Of a DNA stretch of 64,000 nt, positions 24,541-36,960 are shown in pieces. Every line of letters begins with the position of its first letter. The stretch's first letter is position 1. This stretch comes from Ricinus communis (taxonomy: Eukaryota; Streptophyta; Magnoliopsida; Malpighiales; Euphorbiaceae): NCBI RefSeq assembly GCF_019578655.1, contig NC_063265.1, positions 16,416,285 to 16,480,284 of the forward strand, given 5' to 3'. The notes beneath the pieces are model-generated. The model searched no databases, was not told the DNA's origin, and saw only the letters and a list, made by a program, of their open reading frames with translations. The position numbers and the translations under genes are program-made.

Positions 24541-25148
24541 TAGGCTATGTTGCGGTAATGTAATGAAAATTGCTGGTAATGCAGTAATAATCATTTATTA
24601 TCATGTTTGGTTATAGTAAAAAAGAATATAAAATAGTCATGATTTTTGTTTTAACATTGAATTTATTTATATTTAAATTTTTGCAGTACTCTCTCTGAGT
24701 CCCAAGAGATAGATAGAGAGAAAGCCACTCTGCTGTATCCTCATCTCAAGAGCACACCTCCTCCAAATACTTGTTATGCATGTCACTCTTTATTGTAAAA
24801 AGACTTTCTATAAAATCAATAAGGATCCAATTAGTTTTTTCTTTATTTTTTAAATATAAAATAAAATTGATTTGATTTTCCACATTAAGGAATTAAATTA
24901 GATTATACATTTTAAATTTAGCTAATGCATTTCAATTTTTTATACATGATATTTTTAATCTTATTTTTTGTTAATAAAATTTAAAATTAAAAAAATTTAA
25001 TTCAGAATTATTGTAAACTATTAAAAGTAAATTTATTAACGCTTATTTAATCAGTAATTAATTTAATTCTATTCTAACTTTATTATAGTTTCATATATAT
25101 TTTTTATTTTATTAGTAATTGATAAATTTTTATATTGTAAGAAAAAGT

Positions 25149-25152
<4 letters not shown>

Positions 25153-25182
<30 letters not shown>
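25153..25182. repeat. (TA)n microsatellite
   Basis: An uninterrupted run of about 15 TA units in the AT-rich spacer. Confidence 0.85.
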
Positions 25183-25184
<2 letters not shown>

Positions 25185-27065
25185 AAAGTCCAGATAGCTC
25201 TATACAAATTCTTAGAAAATTTGAAAACAAAACATTTAAATTTATTATTCTATTGATATATTAATTTATGTTTCATTATTATAATATTTTATTTAAAATC
25301 ATTGCAAATGAATTATTTTAAGTGATCAATTTTTTTATATATTAATCTAATTATTACATTAAAGTTTCTATATATGAAGTTGAGTTAGTATTGTTATATT
25401 TTATTATAAATTAGCAATTTACTTGTGTTGATGTACAATTATTAATAATCTTGTGATTTAAATTTTTATTTTAAAGTATTTTATTTTAATTGTAAATATA
25501 TTACGTTGTAAGAAAATAATTGTATTTAGCTTTATTTTACTTTAATAAGTATTTAGTATTATCATTTTATTTTAATAATTTTAAAATGTAATAGTCATAA
25601 TAGAATAATAAAAAATAATAGATATATAATAAATTAGTGGCATTATATAATTATAAATTTTTTAATTATATTTAGCTATCATTTTATTTTATTAGTATTT
25701 AATATTAGAATATATTTAATTTTATTAGTACTTAACGTTATAATAAATTATCATATAACCATAGCAATGTCACATATATATTTTTATTGAAATTTTATAT
25801 GATGTGGCTTTATAAAATATTGCCGAGTAAAGCCTCGTGGAAAAACTTGACCTGCTTTATACATGTATTATAGATTATAGATTTAAGTTGCATATTACGT
25901 AGATAAATTCTTAAAATATTTTAAATTCAAGAAACTCTTTCTTTTTAGAAGAATTCAATTTTTACTTTTTTTTAGTGAATCTCAAATAACGTAAAAGAAC
26001 ATATCATTTAAATTTTTTAATGTTTATTTATAGTTTAATATTTTATTCGTTTTCTGATGAAAATTTAAAATTAATCTATTGTTACATTCTTTTCTTCTTC
26101 ACTATTTTTTATTTAAAAATAAAAATTTCTATTTTTATTTAATTGTAATTATATTACTATTAAAACTATTATATTATACAATTGAAAATTATTTAAATTA
26201 TATTACTAATAATATTTTAAAATGATCTAAATTAAAATATAATTTTTTTATATTTCTTTATTTATTAATTCAGAAATTTTATATATTTTTATTCAATAAT
26301 TTATTAAAATAGTGAAATTGTATAATTCTAATAATATAAATAAAAATAATTATTCAACTAAAACTAAATATGCTGCATAAATAATATAAATTTTTCAATA
26401 AAAATATAAGCAAATAAAATAAACATACAGAATTTGGAACTTAGTATTGTAAATGGGCCATTAATCAAAATAAATAAATAAATATTTAACAATTTTATAA
26501 ATATAACTTTCATATTTATTTGAGGTCAAATTATCATTAAGTTTATAAAATATATAATAACGCAAGAATTCTTACTTTCCGATAAAATAAATACTCATAA
26601 AGTAGTAAGTATGTAAAAATTATTATATTATCTATTAACTTACTTTTTTATCCAATTTTGATAGATTATTATCAATTTGCATAAAAATAAAGAAATTCAA
26701 TTTTTTTCGGTTAATATCATTATTGTTAACTACTTTCTTACTAAAGCATATTTAGTGGACTTTTAATACTTTACATAATAATCTAAATATTAGTCAATTT
26801 GCCAATACATTTATAAACACATTTAATAAAGCAACTTCTAAATCAAGAAAATCAAACTTAATTATAGATATTGGTATCTATGTTAATTAATGAAAAATAT
26901 ATTAGACATTTAATTATTAAACTAACAATAAAAAGAGGTGATCTATATTTTTTGATAGAAAAAATAGCATATCAAAATTGAATGAAGAGAATCTCAATTA
27001 TTTTGTATTATAATTTTTATCAATAATAATGTATGCATGACCAGCAAAACTATATATAGAGAGAG

Positions 27066-27725
27066 AGTGTTTGATTCATATATTTGATATGGCTGATAGT
27101 TGCTTCTCATTGAATAATTATATTAAAGCGTTTAGTAAAAACTTAATAAACAATAGTTGATAGTTGATTTAGTCCCAATTAGCTGCAGATTGTATCAACT
27201 ATATTTTAGAGTGTTTTATTTTTTTAGTTGATAGTTGATTGGATTTTTATTTATTTATTTGGACATTATTATTCTTATTAAAATTTATTGATAATAACTT
27301 ACTTTAAATTGACTTCATATAATTAAATTTTAATATTCTATAAATAATTATTATTTTAAAATTACTCTTAATAGTTAAATAATTATAATATTTATAGTCA
27401 TGGTATTTGAAATTAAAATTTTTTATTAATAGGATTTAAATTTAGGTTTCTACTTGTAAAATAATCTTTATAAATATTTTAAATAATAAATATAATTGAG
27501 CTAAAGAAAATTAACTATAATATTTTTAATTATTATAGATTATTTTTATTAATTTGTATATTTAAATATAATATAATAAAATAAAATATATTTAACGAGT
27601 AAATTATACTCTCAATAGTCATTTAACATACTAACAACAACTCTTAATAAAATTTTATTAAATGATTTAATTTGTCAGCCATTAGCTACTAACCAGCTGC
27701 ATTAATCGGTCGAACCAAATATGAC
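27066..27725. mobile_element. Possible degraded hAT-type MITE
   Basis: The left end reads GTGTTTGATTCATAT. The reverse complement of the right end reads CATATTTGGTTCGACC, sharing TTTG-TTC with the left. Several subterminal copies of AGTTGATAGTTGATT and AGCTGCA occur near both ends, a pattern of hAT-derived MITEs. No clear target-site duplication was identified, so this is tentative. Confidence 0.3.
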
Positions 27726-28048
27726 ATATTACTTGAATTTTCATTAAAGAATAACAATCTATCCCTAAATTATTAATTCTAAAATAAATAAGTAGGATGA
27801 CAAATATAGACAAAATATTGACAATCAATTTAGAATTTTTTGAATAGATAATGCTGGGTTTGTTATAAAGTGAATGTCATTTTAGCAAAATAAAACTATT
27901 TTTTTCTAAAGGACAAACTCTGTTCTATTCCATTTTAAGTTTGAAAGAGAATAAAAAAATAACAAAAAGTTACATTTTTAACTTATTTTAGGAGTAGCCC
28001 CTTCATGTTCTAGGGTCCACCTTTTGTCCCTCTGCATTCTAAGAGAAC

Positions 28049-31000
28049 ATGGAGCCAGGAATGGCTTCTGGCAGTTCAGCTCCCGCCAAGTTAGGTAGAT
28101 GCATTACTAAGAATGAATGGTTGCATCTAAAGGTTTAATCTATTTTTCTCTTTGGTTGAGAACTTTAGAACCATCGTCAGATTTTTTTTTCCTTGATCAT
28201 TTTGTTATAGTTGGATAAGTTAGAAATAGTATAAGCCATTATCAGGTCTCTCATAACTTCGTTTTGTTGAAAGTGTATGGACTCAGGTTGAGTTAGGTGT
28301 CTCAATGTGTGTATATGTTATTATTTATGTACCCATTTTGCTGGTGTTCATTCCTTTGTCTTTTATACCTGAAAAGCTTCAATTCTTTGTTGTTAATGGA
28401 ATAGTTTATTCGTGACATGTAACGTTAAAGAAAATTCAATTTTTATTCTTTTCATTTAAATTTTTAAATAATTTGATAGCCACACAAGTGTGGAAAAATA
28501 AAGATGGGTTATTTACTTTTTATCTTAATTCGAATTTTTGTCTTGAGCCTGTAGATTGACCTTATAGGTGAAGAACCTTAATTTGGTTGAAAAGTTAAAA
28601 GTTTTTTTGAGTTGAGTGGATGTTTCCTTGGAGGAAAATATATGTATACGTTGTTGTGTATATATTCATTTGCTGATGTTCATTCCTTTGTCCTTTTGTG
28701 TAAAAAAGTTCCATCCTTTATTGTACATAAGTTTTTTATTCGTGTTATTCAAGCATTAATAGAAAATCAATGTTTGTTCTTTCATTATTTTTATAAATTG
28801 CTGTTTCAAAGTCACACTAATGGGAAATGGCAATGGAGTTTACTATTAATTTAATTTGTTAAGGTAATATGGTACTCTAGTTTCTTAAATAGCGTTTCAG
28901 AATAGAACTATTCCTTATGTTTGAGAGTTATGTTCAGTAAGGAAAAAGGTCATGGCTAAGGATTATTTCAGAGTGGTCAAGATGAACTTTATGGGTTTTC
29001 ATCTTAAATTATTGCTTTTTTTCTTTTTTCCCCTTTCTACAATGAAGAGTGGAAGTACTCATAGCATTGGTCAAGTTGAAGTATGTGCAGACCATTTGGC
29101 AAGCACGGTCATGCATGTTTATTGTCTTTAGCTGCACTAATACTAACATATTGTGGCTTATTAACATCAATTATAATAAGATGTTTTACAATGCAAATTG
29201 GAATGGCAGATTTGTGCTTTTGTTGATGTTATTAATCAATTTTGAATTTTAAGGAAATCAATAGACTGGGTTTTTCAAAATTTAGTTTTTCTAATGCTAT
29301 AAAGAGATGTTAAGAACAAAGATGACTTCAAAAGTTCAATTTTTTAAGTCAGTAGTTCAATTAAATTTCGCTTCTATGAGCAAATCAACTGTGTAAAAAG
29401 CACCAGAAATGGTTTGAGAGTGCATAGATGGTTTGTTCTATTATTTATTTATTTTTTTATTCAAATTCTCAAAATTTGCTCTGGTATACCATTTTGTTGT
29501 CATGTTGCAACACAATCCAGATTTTTTGTTGTTATGAAATTTCTTGTCATGCTAATCTTGTTTCTACTCTTTCAGTGACATATATATCTACATCTATATA
29601 TAAATTTGTTCTCTTTTGAGTTCTGGTGTTCAGTTAAATTATCTGGCATATTGTACTGTTCAATTGCCTTCGTTTGTTCCCAATCTGATTACACTCTCGT
29701 GTCTCTTCATAATCTTCATACTGGACTTAGAGGTATATTTCCGTCGCCACAAGAGAAAGAAAATTCTTATTAACAAAGATGAGTATAGTACTACAGCCTC
29801 TTCGGCAAATGCTCATAATCATCTTGGAATCAAGCTACAGAAAACATCTGAGACGTCTGCTGTATGTAATTTTCTGCATGGACTGGATAGAAATGAGTTT
29901 GGTAGTGTGACAGAAGACATTGAAGTTCTTCATGCTCAGAAGTTCCATCAACTAAGACTTTGTTCTAAATTGAACTTGCCAATTCCAATTATGCATTACG
30001 TTGAAAAGAAGAGGCTGGCGAATCAGAAGACAACCAGTGTGCCACAGTGTGACGTTATCAATTTGGAAGATGACCCCCCCCAAAGTCATGTTATAGCAGC
30101 TGATATACCTGTGATAATTCTTGATTCAGATGAAGAAGACAATGGATATCAGAAGCCTTCTCATATGTATAGCAAAAATTCCTCGAGTGAACCTGCCCAC
30201 AAACTTTCAGTGACAGTCTCAGCTGTAAGTTTACATTTTAATTATTTTGTGCGTAGTAATAGAGAGTTAGCAAAATGAATCCAGAGATTAATGGTAAACT
30301 AGATTGGAATTTGCAGTAACCATGTTCACAATGTTGATTGATTAGTGTGATGACTATATTCAGGTAAAGGATTGTCATGAGGTTAGAGCTTCGTGGGATG
30401 AAACTAGAAGTGCTCCTGCTAATAATGATTTCCTAGTAGATAAAAGAAAAAATACTGATACCAAGAATGATGCTCAAGTTAAAGACACTGAAAAGGTCAA
30501 AGCTTCAAGGGATTTTGTTGGGGGTTCACTTGCTGAATGCAATATCCATGCAAATGAAAGTCCATATCCTGGCATGAAAACTGATGTCCAAGTTGGTGAT
30601 AGTGAAAATGTCAAAAATTCAGCGAGTGTGATTGTAGATTTGCTGGGTAAATGTAAAATCCAGGTAGATTCAAATTCATATGCTTGCATGGACAATGATA
30701 TAGTCATAAAAGAAGATTCTCATCAAGATGATATTGAAGATGATGGCTTGGTCACAATTGATACTGATGTTAACAATTTCGAAAACGACCGTTCTCAAGG
30801 TCATGTGACAGCAGCTGATATACAAGTGATAATCATTAATTCAGATGAAGAAGACAGTGGATATCAGAGGCATTCTTATCTATATGAAAATGGCACCTTG
30901 AGTGGACCTGCCCACAAACTCCCAGTGAAGGATTTAACTGTAAGTTTCCTTTTCAATTATTTTGTGCTGTAGGAAAATGAAAACTATGCAGCTAAAGATA

Positions 31001-34000
31001 AAAAAATTCCCATTAATGAAAGATGTAAATCCATTGAAAAATAAAAAATACGTACAGAACTACAAAGATGAATCCGGATATGAATGGTTACTAGGTTGAC
31101 ATGTGCAGTAGCCATTTTCACTTTGCAGATTGATTAGTTTGCTGACTGTATTCAGGCAACGGATTGTCAAGGGGTCAAAGATCCAAAGGATGAAGCTAGA
31201 CATTCTCCTGCTAATTATTGTTTTCAAGTAAATAAAAACGAATATACTGATACCGAGAATGATATTCAAGTCGAGGACAATGAAAATGTCAAAGCTTCAA
31301 AGTGTGATGTTGGGGGTTCACTTGCTGAATGCAATATTCGGGTAGATGAAATTCCACATTCTGGCATGGAAAGTATTGTTCAAGTTAGGAACAGTAAAAA
31401 GGTCAAAGATCCGTGTGATGTGATTGGAGATTCACATGGTAAATGCAGTATCTTTGCAGATGTAAATTCATATACTAGCATGAAAAGTACTGCAGCCATA
31501 AAAAAAGAAAATCATCAAATTGGTGTTGAAGATGATGCTATTGTGGAAAATGAAACTGAAAATGATATACAAATTAAGGACAATAAAAGGGACAAAGCTT
31601 CAAGGATCACTATTGGGAATTCGCCTACTAAATGCAGTACCCAAGTATTGTATGCTACTATGGAAAATCATATGGTGATAAAAGAAGATATTCATCAAAT
31701 CAATGCTAAAGATAATGGTTTGGCCAAAATTGATACTGAGGGTGATATTCAAGATATGGACAGCAAAGAGTTCAAAGCTTCAAGGGATACTGTTGAGGGT
31801 TCACTTGATAAGTGCAATATCCAGGTAGACAAAAGACCATACGCTGTTATGAAAATTAGTATGGCTATAAAAGAAGATAGTCAGCACATCAGTGTTGAAG
31901 ATAATGTTTTATCCAAAATTGATACTGAGGATGATATTCAAGATACAGTCGGCAAAAGGGTCAAAGCTTTAAGTATCAAGGTCGATGACAGTATGTATAC
32001 TGACATGGAAAATGCTATGGCCATCGAAGAAGATAATCGTCAAATTGATGTTGAAGATGATGGTTTGGCTGATATTTGGAAGGAGATGAAATTTGCTAGA
32101 GTATTCCAAGGTATTTTTGTTAGCCTTTACTATTTGAAATAGTAATCGACTAGTAGTCGTCTGATTATCGTATCTGTGCCTTTTCTGTATAGCTCATCTA
32201 TTTTATGTGATCATATTCTAAACTGATTGTTGAAGTGTTTATAGACAACACTTTGGTGGAGCCCATCTTCTCCAGTTCTAGATTATACTGCTTTGCAGGG
32301 AGTTGAAAATGCCCTTTATAGATGGGAGGGCCATTAACTAACTATGTCAAGTCTTCCACCTGTCTCATGTTTCCTGATATAGTTATCTCAATTTAGTTGC
32401 TTTTGTTAGGACTTTGCTGTGGATCCTGCCACTTATGGATGCCTAGAAGAAGATGCTGAGGCATGTGATCATTCTTTTGTTTTGAAAGATGATCTTGGCT
32501 ATGTATGTCGCATTTGCGGAATTATTCAGAGAAGCATTGATACCATATTTGAGTTCCAATACGCAAAGGTAAGGAATTCTTTTGTAAATCTACTTCACAT
32601 TAATTTGGGAAAAGCTATTTGTATGGTTGATTATTACACCTGGACTGTAGACTATTTAAGATGGTAAATTGCTTATCAAGGAGAAAGAAGACGAGGTTTC
32701 ATTTATTACAAAAAATATATTTAGTTTTGATGTAGCATCCTTTTGTGTAGCTGCACAACATACAGGACATTGTAGTTGATTACAGGAATTAGAAGGTGAA
32801 ATACTTAAATTGGTTATTTCACTCATCCGAAACAGCTTTATTTATATACTAAATGCTGCCATTCCATGGATAGAGATTGCTTAGTTTTCTGGAATTTCTT
32901 TCTTTACATAAGATTTTCAAATATAGATGTCTAGTTATCTGCCACAATGGTTTATGCATAATATTGTGGATTATCGTTTCATTTATCTGCTCAGGCATAG
33001 ATGTTGTGGGATCTAATGTGCAATATCCATTTCTTTTCAGACATCTTATCATTGCATTTGCTTTATTTTTCTAATGTTCCAGAAAAGGAATATGCATACT
33101 TATGCTTATGAGCCTAAGTATACTATTGGCAAAGAGCCAATTGGTGGAATTCCAGTTGGAATTAACTCTCCTGATCTAATGGTGACTGAAATTGCTGCTC
33201 ATCCAAGGCATAAAAAGGAAATGAAACCCCACCAAGTAGAAGGCTTTAATTTTCTTTGTAGCAACCTTGTGGGTGATAATCCAGGGGGTTGCATCTTAGC
33301 CCATGCTCCAGGTTCTGGGAAGACATTCATGATCATAACTTTTATACAAAGCTTCCTAGCTAAGTATCCCAATGCCAGACCAATGGTGGTGCTGCCTAAA
33401 GGAATCTTGGCTACTTGGAAGAAAGAGTTTGAGAAATGGCAGGTGGAGAACATTCCACTGCATGATTTTTACACTTTAAAAGCAGAGAATCGGTCTCAGC
33501 AGTTAGATGTGTTAAAAAGATGGGTAAAGGAAAGGAGCATCCTTTTTCTGGGTTACAAGCAGTTATCCACTATAGTTTGTGACAGCAGCAAGGTGGCAGC
33601 TGAGTGTCAAGATATACTTCTAAAGGTCCCTTCTATTCTTATTTTGGATGAAGGTCACACTCCGCGAAATGAGGAGACTAATGTACTTCAATCCCTCTCA
33701 AAAGTTCAAACCCCTCGTAAAGTGGTACTTTCTGGCACCCTTTATCAAAATCATGTTAAGGAGGTTTTCAATATTTTGAATCTTGTTCATCCACAGTTTC
33801 TGAAGTTAAAAGCTTCGAGAATGATTATTAATCGCATAATGGGCAGGGTACAGATATCAAGAGTGAGGAAGCATTTAAAACATGGTGGAGATTCTGCCTT
33901 TTTTGACTCGGTAGAGTACACACTACAAAAAGACGAAGATTTCAAAAGGAAAAAGGCTGTGATTCAAGATCTTCGTCAGATGACCAGCAAAGTCCTTCAA

Positions 34001-34864
34001 TACTATAAAGGGGATTTTCTTGATCAACTTCCAGGGCTTGTTGATTTTACTGTTGTACTCAATCTCAGTGCCAGACAGAAAGATGAGGTTCAGAAGTTAA
34101 GGAAGTTGGACAAATTCAAAAGAATTTCATTAGGAAGTGCTGTGTATATGCACCCACGGCTTAAAGATTTTTCACAGGTATGTTTTGCAACCAGAGAAAA
34201 GGGCTCCAATATTGATGATAGGACAATAGATGCTCTATTAGGAAATTTGGATGTGAGGGAGGGAGTGAAAACAAAGTTCTTTCTCAATATACTCCGACTA
34301 TATGAATCTGCTGGTGAGAAGCTGATGGTTTTCAGTCAGTATATTTTGCCTCTAAAACTATTGGAGAGACTATCAGCAAAAGTGAAGGGTTGGAGTCTTG
34401 GAAAGGAACTTTTTATGATTACAGGTGACTCGAACACTGAGCAAAGAGAGATATGCATGGAACACTTTAATGATTCCCCAAGTGCTAAAGTCTTCTTTGG
34501 ATCAATCAAAGCATGTGGGGAAGGGATTTCTTTGGTAGGCGCATCCCGTATTCTCATATTGGATGTTCATCTTAACCCATCAGTAACCCGTCAAGCAATT
34601 GGGCGTGCATTCCGGCCAGGCCAAAAGAAGAAAGTATATACGTATAGATTGGTTGCTGCTGATTCTCCTGAGCAGGAAGACTACCTCACCTGCTCAAGGA
34701 AGGAGTTGATTTCCAAGATGTGGTTCGAGTGGAATGAACATTGTGGAGACCAAGACTTTGAAGTAAAAACTACTGATGTGAATGAATGCGGTGACATGTT
34801 CTTTGAAAGTCCAGGGCTGAGAGAAGATCTGAATGTGCTCTACAAAAGGTTAATGATTCCTTAA
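28049..34864 (+). CDS. DRD1: SNF2 chromatin remodeler DRD1/CHR35-like with expanded N-terminus (~1333 aa)
   Basis: Exons: 28049-28094, 29731-30224, 30364-30939, 31156-32100, 32410-32568, 33083-34864. The C-terminal exon aligns well to what I recall of Arabidopsis DRD1 (CHROMATIN REMODELING 35), a CLASSY-related SNF2 protein of the DDR complex needed for Pol V and RNA-directed DNA methylation. Visible motifs are HAPGSGKT (Lys ~820), DEGHTPRNE (~929), [15 protein letters not shown] and motif [15 protein letters not shown]. The preceding exon has the CxxC block [17 protein letters not shown]. The N-terminus carries acidic repeats absent from the ~890-residue relative I remember. The exon 4 donor is uncertain: the site homologous to the truncated copy (after 32110) would shift the frame, while GTATTC after 32100 keeps it. 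The end may be read through to TAA 34862-34864 or spliced (34849-34925) to give KR-stop. Confidence 0.88.
30082..32095 (+). repeat. Internal tandem duplication and acidic ~60-aa repeats in DRD1
   Basis: Exon 3 (from 30364) and exon 4 (from 31156) start with the same sequence, 792 bp apart. The introns before them are also alike (AATTATTTTGTGC, TGCAGTA-CCAT, TATTCAG). The end of exon 2 ([14 protein letters not shown]) is repeated at the end of exon 3 ([14 protein letters not shown]). Inside exon 4, units starting with [NGD]DIQ begin at 31258, 31561, 31741 and 31930. The last two spacings are 60 and 63 codons. Each unit has KASxxx, KC[NS], a variant of MxIKEDxxQI and ED-rich cores. Confidence 0.85.
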
Positions 34865-35276
34865 GTTTTATCATATAAAATATTCAATTTTGCTTGCGTT
34901 GATGTTTATAATTTATGATTTTCAGGTAATTTCCAGGAAAAGAAGGCAAAGAGGCACTCTGAAATAGACATCAGTAACTCAGTATTCCCTTGCTACCTTC
35001 AGAGTACAATCATCATTTCTTCTGTCTTCATAGGGACATAATGTGCAGAGTAGGCAAGTACTAGGAATTGTTGAAATGACCTTTTTCCAACTTTCCTTAC
35101 TTATTTTTGTGGAACCCGAATCTTAAACCCATTTGGATGGTTAGTAGTGCTTGTAGTATAGCTGATCATTTGGGTTCTTCTGCTGTAATGTCAGCCAAGT
35201 TCATCTTAAGTTAATATCTTTCTCCACTGAATGGTGAATGTTATTACAAAAGTTTAATATTTGATTTTGGCTGTTA

Positions 35277-35666
35277 TCAATTTCTGATGTGCTCTCTAGT
35301 CTTTGCAGCTAAGATTCTGTAGTAGAAGAATACATTCCATTTGTAGTATTTAACTAATTGCTCTGGCTCGGGTTTTGTGCCTGCTTTTTTGGTTGCATAT
35401 GCTAGAGAATTTGAATCTAGCTTTGAAACATCTTTAGATGAGGCTGGCCTTGGAGGACTCGATGAGTTCTTGTTTTTGTTGATCTTTTCATTGTATGTAA
35501 CAAATTGAATGCAATCCAGTGTTTGAATTCTGAAGGCAGGAGGGACTCGAGGCTCTGAATGACTGATTCTTTTTATTGCCAATGTCCTGGAAATGAACAA
35601 AGGAAAGCTATCAGAACAGAAATTGTTGTTAATCTTACACTGCGAATCGTGCCACATTATAGGCAA
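35277..35666 (-). CDS. Unrecognised open frame, possible gene fragment
   Basis: 129 residues from an ATG at the right end. The internal stretch RISHSEPRVPPAFRIQTLDCIQFVTYNEK and the Ser/Pro-rich SSSPPRPASSKDVSK part look like real protein, whereas the last residues (YYKWNVFFYYRI) do not. A TTCCAG|GACATT acceptor near 35592 suggests that only the part after it is exonic. I do not recognise a family. It could be a 3' exon fragment of a captured gene. Confidence 0.2.
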   Translation of the reverse strand: MPIMWHDSQCKINNNFCSDSFPLFISRTLAIKRISHSEPRVPPAFRIQTLDCIQFVTYNEKINKNKNSSSPPRPASSKDVSKLDSNSLAYATKKAGTKPEPEQLVKYYKWNVFFYYRILAAKTREHIRN

Positions 35667-36419
35667 AAAATATGCATCTTAATGAACCCGCTGTTAAAAG
35701 AGCAAGGGTTATGTTTAGTGGAAGACTTGGCTAAGGAAGCAAGATCTTGGGAGTTTCAGAACCTCTTTCTATTAGTCGAGTGATTCCATATATACAAATG
35801 AAGTTGCATCCACCTACTTCTGCTTCTGCCAAAAAAATGAACACTCTTACAAGGATTTTGAAGTTCTAACATGCTAAAATAGATTGTTTTCTAGCTTTAT
35901 TTTTTCTTATTGCACTATTTAGTTACCCTAGCAACATTTGCAGTTAAAATTCAATAATGTTTTCTGATTGCTTTCACAATTTTTTTCCCCATAAGCTTTT
36001 AGGTTTTTGAGTTGAGAAAGTGTTCACACAATGCTAATTGTGTTTTTTTCTTTCTTCCAAAGATGATACATAAGCATTCTTAAATTTGGAGATGGAAGAT
36101 GCACAAATTGAAAATAGATATTGCATCTTTTTATTTTTATTATTTGGAACATTAATCTATACTTAGATTGTATTATTATATTGAATCTTTAATGCTAGAT
36201 ACTTGGATTTAATTATTTTAGATCTTGTAATCTTTTTTATTTTTATTAATTTTTGTTGATAATAATATTAAAATTTAATTATTCTAAATGGGTTTGATAA
36301 GCAAGTATCTATTAAATTATATAAATGTCCATATAGATATGTGACAGGTGGGTATTTATTACTATTTAAATATTTATAAAATTTATTCAATAATTATATA
36401 TATTACACGGATTTTAATT

Positions 36420-36960
36420 GGAAGGAATCCCTTGCATATCCCGTTCTGAGACAGACCATCACTGATAAATGTAATCTACCATTGCCTGTTGTTTGCCAGG
36501 TCATTCAATCTCTCTCTCCTAGGGTTTAGCTCCCGTCTAGAGGAAGAGGGGCAAGGCATTATGAATAACAGCTTCCGCCTCCGGTAATGAATGGATAAGG
36601 TGGTAGTTAGATATTTCAGAATAGCCATAATGGAAGAACTTCTTGCTTGTCTGCCCCTCTTTCCCGCCCAACGAATCAAACATCTCCTGGCATCTGGTCT
36701 CTTTAAAAAAGAGATTGGTTAGTCGACTTCTGTTTATTCTTACCCCGGTCTCCATGCTCTCCAGTCAATCTAGACACTTTTAGGAAGACTGTTTCTGGCT
36801 TGTGAAGAAAGCATTCCGGAAGGAGTTAGGAAAGTTGGAAAACTATCTTATTATACTAAGCTTTCAAGAATAAAACAAACCTTCGCCTTCAAGATTCGGC
36901 CTTTCCGGAGTTAGAAATCGATCTACATGCTTAGCTAGTGGGTACGCGTTTTAAGTTGTT
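36420..36960. other. Candidate nuclear insertion of mitochondrial-type DNA
   Basis: This segment has clearly higher GC than its flanks and typical plant mitochondrial spacer style (for example GGAAGGAGTTAG, CTTTCCGGAGTTAG). No organelle gene could be named, so the origin is inferred from composition only. Confidence 0.3.

Larger units (their letters stand above)
24541..28048. other. Very AT-rich spacer between the two DRD1 copies
   Basis: About 3.5 kb of A/T-dominated DNA with no coding frame. It begins exactly where DRD1 homology ends (TTAGGCTATGTTGCGG). A (TA)n microsatellite lies near 25153-25181. A possible degraded hAT-like non-autonomous element lies at about 27066-27725. The last 100 bp is the leader of the full DRD1 gene. 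Confidence 0.6.

Noticed and set aside
24541..28048. LTR retrotransposon between the DRD1 copies
   Set aside because: No long terminal repeats, primer-binding site or polymerase-like frame could be seen.
29616..29730. Upstream part of the frame leading into DRD1 exon 2 (hydrophobic [15 protein letters not shown])
   Set aside because: A TTAG acceptor at 29730 joins exon 1 in frame directly to the basic [11 protein letters not shown] segment, so the hydrophobic stretch is intronic.
32877..33074. Hydrophobic open frame before the helicase exon
   Set aside because: It lies within the intron before the exon starting at 33083 and has only T-rich low-complexity content.
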